A DNA stretch of 64,000 bases from Colletotrichum lupini (Eukaryota > Ascomycota > Sordariomycetes > Glomerellales > Glomerellaceae): positions 1,302,001 to 1,366,000 of the forward strand of contig NC_064677.1 of assembly GCF_023278565.1 (NCBI RefSeq), read 5' to 3'. Position numbers and translations under genes: made by a program. A model generated the notes under the pieces. That model was not told the DNA's origin, did not search any database, and saw only the letters and a program-made list of their open reading frames with translations. Positions 31,917-44,070 of this stretch are shown here, piece by piece (position 1 is the first letter of the stretch; the number at the start of each line of letters is the position of its first letter).

Positions 31917-34530
31917 ATGGCGAGCCATCCATCTCCCGGCCAGCCTGGTGGTGCTGCAGCCAACTACAAGCGTGCAAGTCGCAGAGGTGCTCCTCGGCGG
32001 TTCGTCTGCGAACACCCGGGTTGCGATAAGTTATACTCGAGAGCAGAGCATCTCCAGAGGCACCAGTTGAACCGTGAGTCAACTCCCCTGTCCAGTCGCA
32101 GCCCTCGTAATGTCCCAAGGTGCGGCCTGACGCCTCTCCATAGACAACCCCAAAGAAATCTTCATTTGCGATGTCCCTGGTTGCGATCAGAAGTTTGTCC
32201 GCCTTGATCTGCTGTCGCGTCACAAGAAGCGTCACTCATCATCGTACATCCCTCGAAATCGCGCGCCCAGCTTCGCCTCTGCCGCATCTGGCAACCACTC
32301 CGGCCCGGCTGTGTCATCTCCGACTTCAGGCGCACCACCACGGCCAGCATTTCCTCAGCCTTCAACAAGCGGTCCTCATGATGCCGCCATCCTGCTTACT
32401 CCCGACTCTGCTACGCCCACGCCGACAACGGGTGCATCAAACCCGTCCCTTGCTCAGCATGTCAACAGGATCAGCCAACCTACCACATGGCCGTCCATCG
32501 ATGTTATGGCTGTCGAGATGATGCGACCGAAGCCCGCTTACTACGGACGCGATCAGATGACCCTCCCCGAGGCACCGCCTCTTATGCCGTCGTTTGACCC
32601 GAGAGGATTCCAGCCCGACGAGGCACTTTCACGAGAGAACTTTGCCGTCTGGCTGTTTGACTCTCAAGCAAGCTTCAGCGACTTTAATGGAGTCGCCAAC
32701 CTTCCCTTCCTCGAAGGTGGCCTTGAATCAACTTTCAACAACAACATTCCCTATGACTACGAGTCACTGACGAGTCGTTCACAGCTTGATCCCACGCCAC
32801 CTCGGCAAGTTGAAGTTAGTGACGAACTCATCAGTGAGCACCGGCGGCAGGAGGTCCTGAGGTGGTTGAAGGTCTTCCGACACAAGCAGCCCAAGTACGA
32901 ACCGCGTATAGTCAGTCTTGTACAGGAGAGCAACGGAGACTTACCTGCTCTGAGTCTCGAGATGATGAGAGATTGTTTACAAGAATATTGGAAGAGGATC
33001 TCGCCACGCTTGCCGATCGTTCATCAGCCAACATTTTCTTCGAACCGCTGCTCCATCTTCTTGCTACTCGTGATGATTGCTTTGGGAGCTGTGTCATTGA
33101 GCAGCAGAGACTCAACTGGCAACTTGGAACCGTACGGGGGGCTGGCAGACGTGATTATTTCCAGCAGCCGATGGGAAATTCTCACTCACGAGGAAGCTTC
33201 GGCGCCGGTGGGCCTGTCCATAGCTCAAGCAATGCTGTTGCTCGAGTTCTACGAGAAGATATTTTCTTCCAGACGCATGCACGAGAGATCGCATATATAC
33301 CACTCGGCTCTGTTGAATCTTCTTAGGAGAGGAAGCCCTCTAATTGGACGAGCAGGAAGCGAAACGCCCCCAGAGGAAGAAGCCCCGGCGCTGAACGAAG
33401 GACCCTCTTCAGACTCAAGAACATGGTGGATTCGATGGGCCGAGAGCGAATCCATGCATCGCGTCGTTTTTGCGGCCTTCATGATGGACACTGTCCATGC
33501 AGCCATGTTCGGCCACAACGCCGATATGGCTCCGCACGAGATACGACTACCTCTACCATGCGACGATGGCTTGTGGACAGCCGCGACCCCGAATGTCTTC
33601 CGACAACTCGACGGGAACTACAGAATGTACGGCATCAAGCAGGTATCCTTCCTCGATGGATTGAAAAGTGCTTTACACGGGCAGGAAGTCAAGACACACA
33701 CTTTTGGACGCATGATCATCATGTCGGGGCTGCTCAGTGTGGGATGGCATCTGTCCCGTCGAGAGTCTCACCTCAAGTGGCTTGACCTGCGCACACCCAG
33801 CACGGAAACCCACGACAGCTGGAAAAAGATACTTTTCCGCGCTTTCGACGAGTGGAAAGAGTCCTTTGACAGCGCTGTTGGTGCGAACGATCTTTCCGAA
33901 GGGCTAGGACAGCCATCAAGCTCCAATGGGCCCATCCACTCGGCCGCTGTTCTCTACCACCTAGCCCATATCAGTCTTCACGTTGACATCGTCGATTGTC
34001 AGGTATATGCCGGCGCAAAACGATTGGTCGGTCGCAAAGTCTCAACTCGCGATCATGCCAATGCTGTTGCAAGGATGAGGACCTGGTCGAATGCACCATC
34101 CACTCGACATGCCGTTCTGCATGCTTTCAGACTACTCTACCGGGTTCTTGTAGACCACAAAAACCCAAAACGGCGGACGAGTAGCTTCGGCGCTTTGCCT
34201 GAATCGGTTTCTGTTTACTACTCCTGCCGCAGCGAGCCGGATCCTCATCGGCCGTGGATCATGTACTATGCGGTCTTGACAATATGGTCTTTTGTACAGG
34301 CTCTGGGCATCCCCAACAGGAATACGCCCCTGGGAAGGTATAGCGAAATTGCTCGTTACCTGGCCTACTTCTCGAATTTGGAAGAGTTGAACGAAGAGGC
34401 CACGAGGGACCTTAACGAGAGGTTGCCGGAACTATTGGACCTGCTCGAGACAAGCTTTAAGCAGTCGCACTCGGAGCTCCTCAGGGAGGCCAGTGAAAGG
34501 CTCAAACTTTGCCGCGAGATGTTAGTATGA
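31917..34530 (+). CDS. C2H2 zinc-finger transcription factor with Fungal_trans domain
   Basis: Exons 31917-32073 and 32144-34530 join across a 70-bp intron (GTGAGT...TAG) to give 847 aa. Two C2H2 fingers lie at the N-terminus: Cys31/Cys36/His49/His53 and Cys61/Cys66/His79/His83, both with C-x4-C-x12-H-x3-H spacing. The intron splits the codon of His53. A Pro/Ser/Thr-rich linker follows (residues about 90-170). The middle region matches the fungal regulator domain (LPIVHQPTFSSN, then VMIALGAVSLSS), with further helical stretches to the C-terminus. It is a nuclear DNA-binding regulator of unknown target genes. The start chosen, ATG 31917, is the first Met in frame ahead of the fingers. Confidence 0.9.
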
Positions 34531-35256
34531 ACGTGGTCTTGCAATTCCGATGAGCTTCTCGGTGATGGGGATGGTCCCGAAGAAGGCTTTGCCAGCACGC
34601 AAGATGAGAGACGAGTGCTGTATGCGTCAGGCGCGGGAAGAGCCTCCGTAAGACTCGCCAGTGTCGCGTCGAAGCGCAATGGCGCCTGAACAGCGACGAA
34701 GCTGATGATGGATGTATGTTGCGGATGCTAGGTCTCGTGTCATTGACCATGTGGGATGTACTGACTCACTCTTTAGAACCAAAACTGGATTGCCCGTGAC
34801 TCTCAAAGTCTCGACTCAGCCCTTGGCTTGGGCAAGAAGGTCCTACGTTGCCAACATCTATGTTCTTACCAAGGATTCATGGCCAAATCATAGTGTTTGC
34901 GGCCTCCGACGTGAATGTGTCAAAGGGCCATCAGATGTTTGTGAGCATCATACTGTCCAAGACAGATAGGATTGTATAGGATATGAATCTGGTGTAGGGG
35001 TATTATCCTCGACGGCTTTTGAGAAAAAGGAGTAATCCTGAGACTACTGATAATATACAAAGAGAACTTGAACTATTCGTCAACGAATATCTGTTACAGG
35101 ATGAATGAGTTACAGTGTGTGTTCGGCTTGCTTCACTCTCGTCGCTTCTTTCTATCACAACATGGCCGCTACTCCGCGGCACCAACACGCCTACGACCTC
35201 ATCGCAAGCCATACCCTTGCGAATGAGCTTTCCAAGTCAGGAGTCAGATCCTATCC
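34531..35256. other. Convergent 3' spacer
   Basis: The regulator gene and the next minus-strand gene end here. No gene or repeat is seen in these 0.73 kb. Confidence 0.4.
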
Positions 35257-36127
35257 CTATGCAGCCGCACCGGCAGCAGCACCAGCCTGCGGGAGGAAGA
35301 AGGCGAACTCTCCATTCATGTTGGCAACCTTCAAGGTCAACTCATTCTCCTCGGCTTCGAATTCGAGTTCACCGAGAGCCGGGTCGATGATGAAGGCGTT
35401 GAGTTCCGGGAAGAGGCGGCCTACTTGTCCCTTGCTGATATCGAGGGTATCTACATCTCATGTTAGCCCACCACTACCAGTCGAGCAGGACTCAAGAGCC
35501 TGACTCACTTCCTGGGTTGAGAATGTAATCAATCTTTGAGAGAGTCACACCCTGTGCGCCTTCCGCGAGGCTGACTTTGTACGACACCGCCTCAATAGCG
35601 GTGAAGCCCGCGGGAGGCGGCGCAGGAGACCTGTTTTCTGTTACGGTGAGGGTTCGACCGACTGCGTTCTGGAACTCGACCTCGAAACGTCCATTTTTCT
35701 GCGAGTAATGAGCATCAGATATTTTGCGTCTTGAGATACCCTTTGATGAGAGTCTGAGACTTACTGCAGGAGGAAAGAGAACATCTTGCTTAACATTCGC
35801 GCCGCCTAACCGCACGGGAACGATGAATTGCCCTTCAATCTCCTTTTCGTTGGGATCCTTTGCCTCCTCGCCGCCGGCAGCGCCGCCTTCTGCTCCTCCG
35901 GCTGCACCTCCTTCGGCTGTGCCTGCCTCGCCTGCGGCAGCTTCTTTTTCGGTGGCTTTTGAGGGAGTTGTCGCGGCGCTTTGTGCGATGCTTCGGTCTG
36001 CAAGACTGGAATCCGTAGAGGCTTGTGCGATACCGTTGTTTCGGGAGGATATTTCAGTGGTCGAGATTGGCAGTGACGCTGCCAGGAGGAGTTGGCATGA
36101 GATCGTGGCAAGTGTTGAGAGCCTCAT
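35257..36127 (-). CDS. Secreted hypothetical protein with Ala/Gly/Glu repeats
   Basis: Minus-strand exons 36127-35765, 35698-35509 and 35450-35257 give 248 aa in frame. The last acceptor could instead leave the exon starting at 35456, adding two residues. A signal peptide opens the protein (MRLSTLATISCQLLLAASLP). Residues about 60-95 are low-complexity (GEAGTAEGGAAGGAEGGAAGG, imperfect repeats). A compact C-terminal region then follows (FIVPVRLGGANVKQDVLFPPA, FEVEFQNAVGRTLTVTENRSP, LFPELNAFIIDPALGELEFE), ending in an Ala/Gly tail. I do not recognise a family. No cysteine cluster is present, so it is unlike typical disulfide-rich effectors. It is probably extracellular or wall-associated. Confidence 0.7.
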
Positions 36128-38341
36128 TTTGAAAACCGAAAACGAAGAAAAGTGAATTAATATCAGAGTGAAAGGATAGATTATGAAAGAGATCAACGCG
36201 GTTGACTCGTAATCGCGGGCTTGCCGCGGAGAAGAAGAGTTGGTGAGAAGTGAAGTATACTGGAATGGGAACAGAAAAGAGCGCAACCATCACGATGAAC
36301 GCCGGTGGGCGGCACCTAGGTACTCAAAGAGCTTATATGCCCAGACGAACTGATTTCGCTGATAAGATTCTCTCGTCTACGACAGACATGCGCGGGGTTT
36401 GGTTGTGAGGGCCGCCGACTCGCCAAGAAGGACGGCATCATGAAACCCACACAAGACCGCAAGGATGCGCAAGTAGACTAGTCCTCCCCCACCATCCGCG
36501 CCGCCAAGGTGCGCCAAGGTGCATCTCGAGAGCCTCATGATGAACAAATGCGGTAATTTGGGGGGTTTGTCACCTTGCGTGCTGCGCAACGGCGGGCGGC
36601 TGGTCATGCCAGTTTGTCGTTGAGCTCCGGCATTGGCGCTGCTTGGCGGTGTGGCAACTCGTCTCTACTTGTCGTTTTCGGGTGGTAACTCATGCGGGGC
36701 AGAAGCATCGACCACTGGAACCAACGACGAAGCGGTATTGCAAAAGTACGATTTGATGTTGAAGTCGGGTTGTTCAAGAACCGTTCCATTAGAGGTGAGT
36801 TACGGGTTATCTTGATCGTGGCAGAATGGAGATGCTACAAAGACTAAGGTTGCAATCCTCTGATGTTCGTCTGATTCCCATTAACAGCGCTAGAATTTCG
36901 CCGTTGTTAGTCGACACTAGCCATCACAAACCCTTGCTTTACTACCGCCCTTTCTGAACTGTCCCCTAACGATCCTGAATTTCGGCTGATTTTGAAGGGG
37001 TAGAATCCGAACCCCTTCACCAAATCTCAGATGACAGCTGTCGTAGGCTAAACTTAGACTCTCAAACGTGAGCGATCCTTTGGTCGAATCAGCACGCTGA
37101 AAGACCAACGGACCCCCTGTCCTGGCCCCCAACTGCCAGGGTGTCCAGCACCAGAACAGGCCAACAGCAACTCTACCCAGGCCGGCGGATAGCGCTCATG
37201 CGACCAGTTGCTCCGTTCACCGTAGCGCTTGCGGTGCTGCGATGCTTGCGCGAGTTGCCGCGCCGGCTCAACTTGCACCAGACTGAAACGCGGGCGTTGG
37301 ATGGCGCCATGGAGCTGGTTCAGGTTTGCGCAACCGGAACCCCCCTGGTTCTGATCAACTCTTGGATCGAGAATTCCTTCTCTTTTGTGCGCTTGGTAAT
37401 CTTGGTAAAAGCTTCTTGTGCTCGAGGCGAGAATTGGAGCAGCTGGGCTTGCTTTGAGGAGCGACTACACAAATTACTGAAGAAGGAATTAGTCGGGTAA
37501 TTAAGACGAGTTTTTTGGAATCTGGAAAACGATGGAGGATGAGTCAGGAGCATTTCTCTCTCCAACGGCATTTAGTTCGCCTTGGCAATCAGCCCATTTT
37601 GACTCGGTCTTCGATTCTGGCAATATCCCGGCGATTGGAGAGCTACGGTCACTTGTGCGGCTAAGATTTCGGCCGGATCGGTTTTCGTCCAAGCTTGACG
37701 TCGGTGGTCATCTGCGATTAAGCAATGGTTTCAACGATTGACCTTGAAATCCGACTTGAGGCTGTATTTTTAGCCTGAAGATGGGTGAAAATATTCAGCC
37801 ATGATCTCTACTCGATAAGAATGCTTGAGTTAGTACATACCCTCAAGGGTGAGGCTCAAGTAAAGACCTTGGCCGCTTGGTGAGATTAGATCTTGCAACT
37901 TTTAGACAGAGTAGGCAGCATGGTTTGGTTGCAATAGCTGCCTCTTGAGAAAGTGTCAATATTGATGAAGCACAATACAGAGTTTCTCATTCATGTTGAG
38001 GCTGCGACACTTTCTCAATCAAATGCATCGGGTTGGCTGAGCCGCTCAAGAGCATCCCGGACAGCAACGCCGATACCCACGGCAAGCTTCCCCCACTGTC
38101 GGATGGACAGCACGGCCAACATCGGCTTAAAAGCGGGGCCTCACCGAAGTTCGCTACCGGCAAACCCGGCACATGTCTCCTGCCTATCTCGGTCGTGTAA
38201 CTCTCACTTCACGTAAGCAACATCTTCAGCCCCTCAAACGACTGGTGACTCACGTGTGGCCGCGTTCTTCCACGTCGACTTTCGAGTTACTCTCCCACCA
38301 TCCAAGATCGCACAATCACCTTCTTGCGAATTATCTGCGTC
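36128..38341. other. Long gene-free stretch
   Basis: I see no supported gene in 2.2 kb. A plus-strand frame of 119 codons (37141-37500) lacks family features. At 36502-36525 a short direct repeat (GTGCGCCAAG twice) is present. The right end is the promoter of the S9 peptidase gene. Confidence 0.35.
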
Positions 38342-40386
38342 ATGGTAACTAAACGAGTGGCCCGGTATGGCGATTGGGAGAGCCCAATCACTGTCGATAC
38401 TGTGACGTCCAAGAGCTGGTCTGTATCATCGCCTCGAGTCCATGTAAGTGATCTAGGACGCGTGACGACCAATTGAAGTGCATTTACTGATTGATGCAAA
38501 GCGTCAATCGGGACGGGCGTACTTCATTGAGTCGAAGGATGATGGACGTAAGGTTTTCGTTGAGATTACCAAGAACGGTGGCCTCAAGGATCTCCTACCA
38601 GCACCCTACAGCGCCGGCAACACAGTTTACGAATACGGTGGCTCTACGTACGACGTCGCCGCGGATGGTCGCATCATCTTCTCCAACCGTGACAATACCG
38701 TCAAATCACTCGATGTCGACACTGGCAAAGTCGTTGATCTGACTGGCGACTCAAAGCTGCGATACTCCAACTTCAGCGCCAACCCCACGAACCCCTGGGT
38801 CTTGGCGAACCAAGAGGATCACACCATCAACACGCCTCACGAGATTCGGAATTACGTCGTCGCTATTCATGTAGACACCGGCGAAGTCAAGCGCGTTGTC
38901 GAGGGCGCTGACTTTTACTACACCCCTCAGTTCAGTGCTGACGGTAAGAGGCTTACCTGGATGGAGTGGGATCAACCCAATCTTCCATTCGCATCCGCCA
39001 AGATCTTCGTTGCGGATTGGACGTCAGAAGCGACAGTCGAGAACGCGGTCTTGCTTGCTGGCAATAACCGAGATGGCGCTGCTGAGCCTCGATGGGGCCC
39101 GGACGGAAGTTTGTTCCTCGGCATTGAGATTGATGGGTTCCGGAGACTGTTCCGTCTAGCTCCTGGCGCCGAAAAGCCTACACAAGTCAAGTTGAGCGGA
39201 CTGGATAATGCTGAGATCGGAGAGATCAGATGGTATCAGGGAAGGTTGGTAGACACGAAAGCTTCCAAGTTGCACGACGTATTACTAACATCGCCATAGT
39301 CAAACGTACGCACCACTTTCGGAACGTTACGTGGCTGCGGCAGCGATAACTTTCGGCGAGGCCCAGCTCATCCTCATTGACCTTGAGAATAACGATTGGA
39401 AACCCATCGGATCATCTGGCATTTGCGGCATTGTCAACGACGCGATGGCTCGCCTGGACGACAGATCTTTGCTCCTTGTTGCGGATGAGGCCGGCTCTCC
39501 ATCTGCTTTGTACAATATCGATATTATCAGTGGAAACACAACGATTCTTCGAGGAACCACAGACGAAAAGCTGGACCATGCACTATTTTCAAAGCCGGAG
39601 CTTGTGAAGTTCGAGTCGAAGGGGAAACCATCTCGCATAATCTACAGCACCCTGTGGATGCCAAAGAACCCCAGGTTCATCGGCCCGGACGGTGCGACAC
39701 CTCCCTTAGTCATCTCCTCGCATGGCGGGCCAACAGGCTACACCGGCTCTGGTCTCAAGCTGCGAACTCAGTATTTTACTGCACGTGGCTATGCCTATCT
39801 CGCGTTGAATTACACGGGCTCGACCGGCCACGGCAGAGAGTATCGCGAGGCACTCTTTGGAAAATGGGGCATCGTCGACGCCGACGACGCAGCTGAAGTC
39901 GCCAAGCACTTGGTTGAAGCAGGCAGAGTCGGCAAGGTGGGCATCGTCGGTGCCAGCGCTGGAGGTTACAACGTCCTCCAGGCCCTGGTCCGCCATCCCA
40001 CAACATTTGACGCCGGATTCTGCGTCTGTGGTGTGAGTGACGTCAAGAAGCTGGACGAGTCCACGCATAAGCTAGAGTCCGAGTACATGGGCGCGCTTGT
40101 TCTGGATCCGGGCATGACAGACGAACAAAAGGAGGAAAGATATCGTGAGCGAAGCCCCCTTTACCACGCCGAAAAGATTGGGGCTCCGCTGTTCCTCCTT
40201 CATGGCGTCGCGGATACCGTGGTGCCGATCGAGCAAGCCCGGCTCATCTACAAAGCTGTCAAGGATAAGGGAGGGGATGTGAAAATCAGGGAGGTTCAGG
40301 GCGAGGGCCACATGTTTGGTATGCCTGGAAGCCCTCGCCTTTGGCTAGAGGAAGAGGAGACTTGGTGGAGATCATACCTGCTCTGA
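38342..40386 (+). CDS. S9-family prolyl oligopeptidase-like serine peptidase
   Basis: Three exons, 38342-38443, 38502-39244 and 39300-40386, join in frame (introns of 58 and 55 bp) to give 643 aa. The N-terminal half is a beta-propeller-like region with repeated S-x-D-G-K and D-G-S motifs (FSADGKRLTWMEWDQPNLP, WGPDGSLF). The alpha/beta hydrolase domain begins near SSHGGPTGY. The catalytic triad can be placed at Ser501 in GASAGGY, Asp587 in GVADTVVP and His619 in GEGHMFG. No signal peptide is evident, so it is probably cytosolic. It belongs to the acylaminoacyl-peptidase/dipeptidyl-aminopeptidase-like branch; the exact substrate is not predictable. Confidence 0.9.
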
Positions 40387-40548
40387 TAAACATTGGGAGA
40401 AGGCACTTCTTATCAAGCTTCGATGCCATATTCCATTCACTTAAAATGAGGATAAAACCGGACGCAGCATAAGTCTATTAATTCTTAAACTTGTTGGGAG
40501 TAAGCAAAACTCTTCTCGCATGCATAAAGCTGGCAAAAGACCTGAGGA

Positions 40549-42090
40549 CTAATACCAGTCGTCATCGTCGTCGTCGAGTGACTCTCTGCAGATCATATCA
40601 AGATCTCTCTTCTTCTCCTTGCGCCTCTGCTCAGCATCATAACTTGCGGTTGTTCTCTTAAACCAGAGAATACCCCTGTTCGCCCTTCGGGGATTGGTTG
40701 GACCACGTAGGTGAGAAAGGTCGATTTTCGGCTGAGTATGAGGCGGCTCGATGTTAGCCGTCTCAGCGTCGTCAGACACAGTGTAATAATACCCAGTAAG
40801 CCTCAGCTCGGCACCCTCCTCCTCAGTCAACCCTTCCTCCTCTACGACTTCCCTGAACCATCGGTGCCACATCTTCGATTCGTGGTGACTGGGGTACATA
40901 CCTTTCAACTTTTTGAATTCTTCGTCCTCAAGGTGTTCTTTCCAGGCAAGTTGCCGTGCTTCTTTGAGGGATGCGGGAAGACCGTAGAACTGGACAGAGG
41001 AGTATTTACCCTCACCCAAATCGAGGCGGACGAATCTAGTTTCCTTGCTGTCAATGATGGGGCGGAGACGCCATTGGTAGACATGTTGCTCGTCAAAATT
41101 GCGCAAGCACGTCTCTATGATGACCTCGCGAGTGCGACGAAGGAGGTTCTTGCTTTCTCTGGCGCGCGTCTTCCAAATGTCGATGCAAGGCTCCTCGTCA
41201 GAGCTTCTCAACTCCTGAACAGTTGGCAGTCTGGACGAAGTCTCGGCGTAAATAGTGAAATGCTTATGATCATAACACTCTTCAATATGCGTGCCGGCGG
41301 GGTATGAAAACAGATTATCCTCCCACTTGCGAAATGGAATGAAGTCGACGAGGTTTGTATTCAGCGCGGGTTTCTCTGTCGCAAGTTGATGGAACCCATC
41401 GGGGCAGGTTTCCAAAGCAACAGTAGGGACCTCGATCGCCTTCAGGTTTCGGCACCTTATCATCGTCAGCCAGAATGAGTCCCATGGCACCGGGCCACAT
41501 CCCTGTGTCGTATCACTGGCGAACCGGACATTGCAAGGTGTTCCGCGCTGGTCAGCACTCAACACAGTGATGGAAGAGATGAGGTCTCGATATTCTGGCC
41601 GGACGAGATGGTTCAGGGCCGTGATGGCCTCGTGGCCGCTGAGAAAACTAAAGTTGTTTTGGGACCAGAAGAGGGGCGCTGCTTCGGCGTGCACCTGTCT
41701 GTTGGTCAACAGTAGCCCGAGTCCCTTGCGCTGATCGCAGCGGCACATGGTACTCCCAGGCCAGTAATAACCATCTAGATCCCACATAAGCCGGTGAGGC
41801 TCCTCTGAAATTACGATGTCTTTGAGCAGGAAAGCGGGGGGCTCTAGTAGTCTAAGACGATCGGAATGCCAGAAGCAGTCAGATTTGTGTTCAATGTCCC
41901 TTCTCTTGGGTTCGACGAGTATGAACTTATAGATGAGGTAGCGGATGTCAACTGGGAGCTGACCGAGGCAGAAGAGTCCCTTCCGAGGTCGAATATATTT
42001 TCCAGGCGTACGACGAATGTTAAGAGTTAGGGCGGACATGGCTGGTGTGATTTTACTTGTGTTGTCCAGCTTGTTGGGAGAGTTCGTCAT
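40549..42090 (-). CDS. Hypothetical protein with an F-box/2EXR-like N-terminal motif
   Basis: A single-exon frame gives 513 aa from the Met at 42090 (MTNSPNKLDNTSK); an upstream ATG at 42234 would add 48 residues but is less likely. Near residue 40, LGQLPVDIRYLIYKFILVEPK matches the L-P-x-E/D-I-R-x-x-I-Y motif of fungal 2EXR and F-box-like proteins. Next comes a segment with LLLTNRQVHAEAAPLFWSQNNFSF, also usual in that group (a conserved N-R-Q/x-x-x-E-A-x-x-x-F/L pattern). The remainder is charged and ends in a run of Asp with WY. These proteins are abundant and fast-evolving in fungi and few have known functions. The C-terminal region could be a substrate-binding part, but this is inference. 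Confidence 0.72.
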   Translation of the reverse strand: MTNSPNKLDNTSKITPAMSALTLNIRRTPGKYIRPRKGLFCLGQLPVDIRYLIYKFILVEPKRRDIEHKSDCFWHSDRLRLLEPPAFLLKDIVISEEPHRLMWDLDGYYWPGSTMCRCDQRKGLGLLLTNRQVHAEAAPLFWSQNNFSFLSGHEAITALNHLVRPEYRDLISSITVLSADQRGTPCNVRFASDTTQGCGPVPWDSFWLTMIRCRNLKAIEVPTVALETCPDGFHQLATEKPALNTNLVDFIPFRKWEDNLFSYPAGTHIEECYDHKHFTIYAETSSRLPTVQELRSSDEEPCIDIWKTRARESKNLLRRTREVIIETCLRNFDEQHVYQWRLRPIIDSKETRFVRLDLGEGKYSSVQFYGLPASLKEARQLAWKEHLEDEEFKKLKGMYPSHHESKMWHRWFREVVEEEGLTEEEGAELRLTGYYYTVSDDAETANIEPPHTQPKIDLSHLRGPTNPRRANRGILWFKRTTASYDAEQRRKEKKRDLDMICRESLDDDDDDWY

Positions 42091-44070
42091 GATAGTGTGT
42101 CGAGGCTTGGTCGGAGGACAGTGGATGGGTTTCTTGGGACTGAAGTCGTGTGTTTGTGAGTTTGTTTTGTGTGTTATGTAGATGTAAAGTGCTTGATAGT
42201 GATCTGTTTCATTCAGTTCGCAAGTAGCCGGCACCTTCCTTTTCTATATAGGATTCATTACAATAACGCTCAGTCTGTGAGACGAGCTGACAAAAGACAA
42301 TGATGAAGAACAGTTGCCATGGATTTCGTCTTTACTTGCAGCATCTAAAGCAGTCTTTGGGATGTTCGCGGTTTATTGGATGAACAATGCCTTGTATGCG
42401 TAGTTCTTCGGTCAAGGTCAAAGAATCTTTGAAAGTGGTACCCGGCTCGCCTTCTGAATGAGCACGGGTTCTTTTTGAAGCAGACTTCGAGTACATTCTT
42501 GCAGGACGTGGACGAAATAGAATTTCGTTTGTTCCGATAGAGACTGTTCAGTAAGAAAGCCTGCAAGGAAATGTTCCTCGTGACAAGCTGCCCAAGAAAC
42601 TACAGTGGAATAAAGGTAAGGAAAATTCTTTGAAGGAAGCCCGTGTATGCTGAAAGATCTGCCTTGTTGTGGCTCTATGTGAGAGGCATATTCTTCGCTT
42701 ACTGGATAATTTGGGAGAGCAGCGACGGGATGCAGGCCAAACGAAAGAGTCGCAAAGTAAACATTCATACATCCAGGTCTAATAAGGCAGTTGGCAACAG
42801 CTGAATTTTGCATTTCAGACCAGCGTGCTAGCAATCCGGATCTGTGATTGAGATCATTGATGTAGCTCGCCATTATCATTAGGAGTTCGTCCTGTCCTCA
42901 AAGGAAATCGCTCACCTCATCCAAACCCCTCATTGTCAACGGTCGCCACCAGACGGGCGCTGAATCGCGATCGTGTGGGATAGACCAAGACCACTAGCTC
43001 CAACAGCCGAATCCGCCACCCTAAGAACAATGGATCCAAGGAGGCAAACATGGCTCTCGCTCCATGCAGAAGAAAAAAACTCAAACGTCCTCCTCTCCCC
43101 TCCGACTTCACCGAGACTAAGCAGAATTTCTGTCCGCTGATATCAAGCAGTCTTACTCCGCAACTGACAAGTCCTAGACCACAATTCTCGATCCACAATG
43201 TCGACACGATAACGCTCGAGACCTCGCTTGTGGATATCGAGCATGCGAGCCGCGATGACATCCCAGTAAGAGCTGCTGTAAGCTAAGCCACAACCAGTAG
43301 GAGGGGCGTAGGATCAATCGGATGAAAAGAACAAAGCACCAACGCAACTCCTCACTCCCCGTCTCTCACGCCGACGGGCTGCTCGTAGGCGTCACTTCGA
43401 GACAAGGCAGCGCAACCGTGCTCCTTGATCTCCTCACAAAAGCCATGTTTCGCAGTCCAGGCTAAGGGAGGGAGAGTTTATCAGTCTCGAGGCTCTGATT
43501 CGTCCGGTTCACGCATCCTCTAGCTCGTGTCGATGCGATCAACCGCGTCCAGAAAGCAGGGAATCCAACCAAGGGTATGTCATAACCGAGCATCATCTCA
43601 GCTGTCCACTGCGAGCGGTGACTGGGGGAGGGCAATTTGGGGGACTCGGGAAGAAAGTCGAGAAAGAAAAGCTGCATGTTTGGCTATGTTTCCCTCGCTA
43701 TCCCTCCCTCATCGTGCGTCGGCGGTGCATGTGGTGCTCAGAAGTGTGGCGGGTGTTTCTGGGGTCGATTGGTGTCTCGCATAATGGATGGTCAATCTAG
43801 GCCTATCAAACCCCCGGGACAACCCCAGACTCGACGTCACAGACGGTGGACGCACGTCAGCTCACACCACCCTCCTCATCCTCTTCCATCTACGTCATCC
43901 CCAGAAGCTGCTACGGAGCTTCGCAGTGTATATAGAGCATCAGCCACACCAGAAAGAACAGCCTTCAACAAGCCAACTCGAGGCAACTCACTCTGTGAAA
44001 ACAAAAACTCGTCAGACTATCGTGAACCCGAAACACAGAGTTTTCCTAGAGTAACACATATTATTCCATC
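42091..44070. other. Long intergenic region
   Basis: No gene is firmly supported in 2.0 kb. A minus-strand frame of 153 codons (42418-42879) begins with ATG and has protein-like composition, but I recognise nothing in it. The right end holds the promoter of the repeat-protein gene, including a TATA box listed separately. Confidence 0.35.
43929..43934 (+). promoter_or_regulatory. TATA box of the 11-mer repeat protein gene
   Basis: TATATA in the context GTGTATATAGAG lies 137 bp before the start codon at 44071, a normal distance for a fungal core promoter with a leader of about 100 bases. Position and sequence are the only support. Confidence 0.4.

Noticed and set aside
36502..36525. Short GTGCGCCAAG direct repeat as a regulatory array
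   Set aside because: Only two units, no neighbouring gene start within several hundred bases.
37141..37500. Plus-strand frame of 119 codons
   Set aside because: No family feature, and the region otherwise looks non-coding.
42418..42879. Minus-strand frame of 153 codons as a gene
   Set aside because: Composition is protein-like and it has an ATG, but there is no motif or neighbouring exon to support it.
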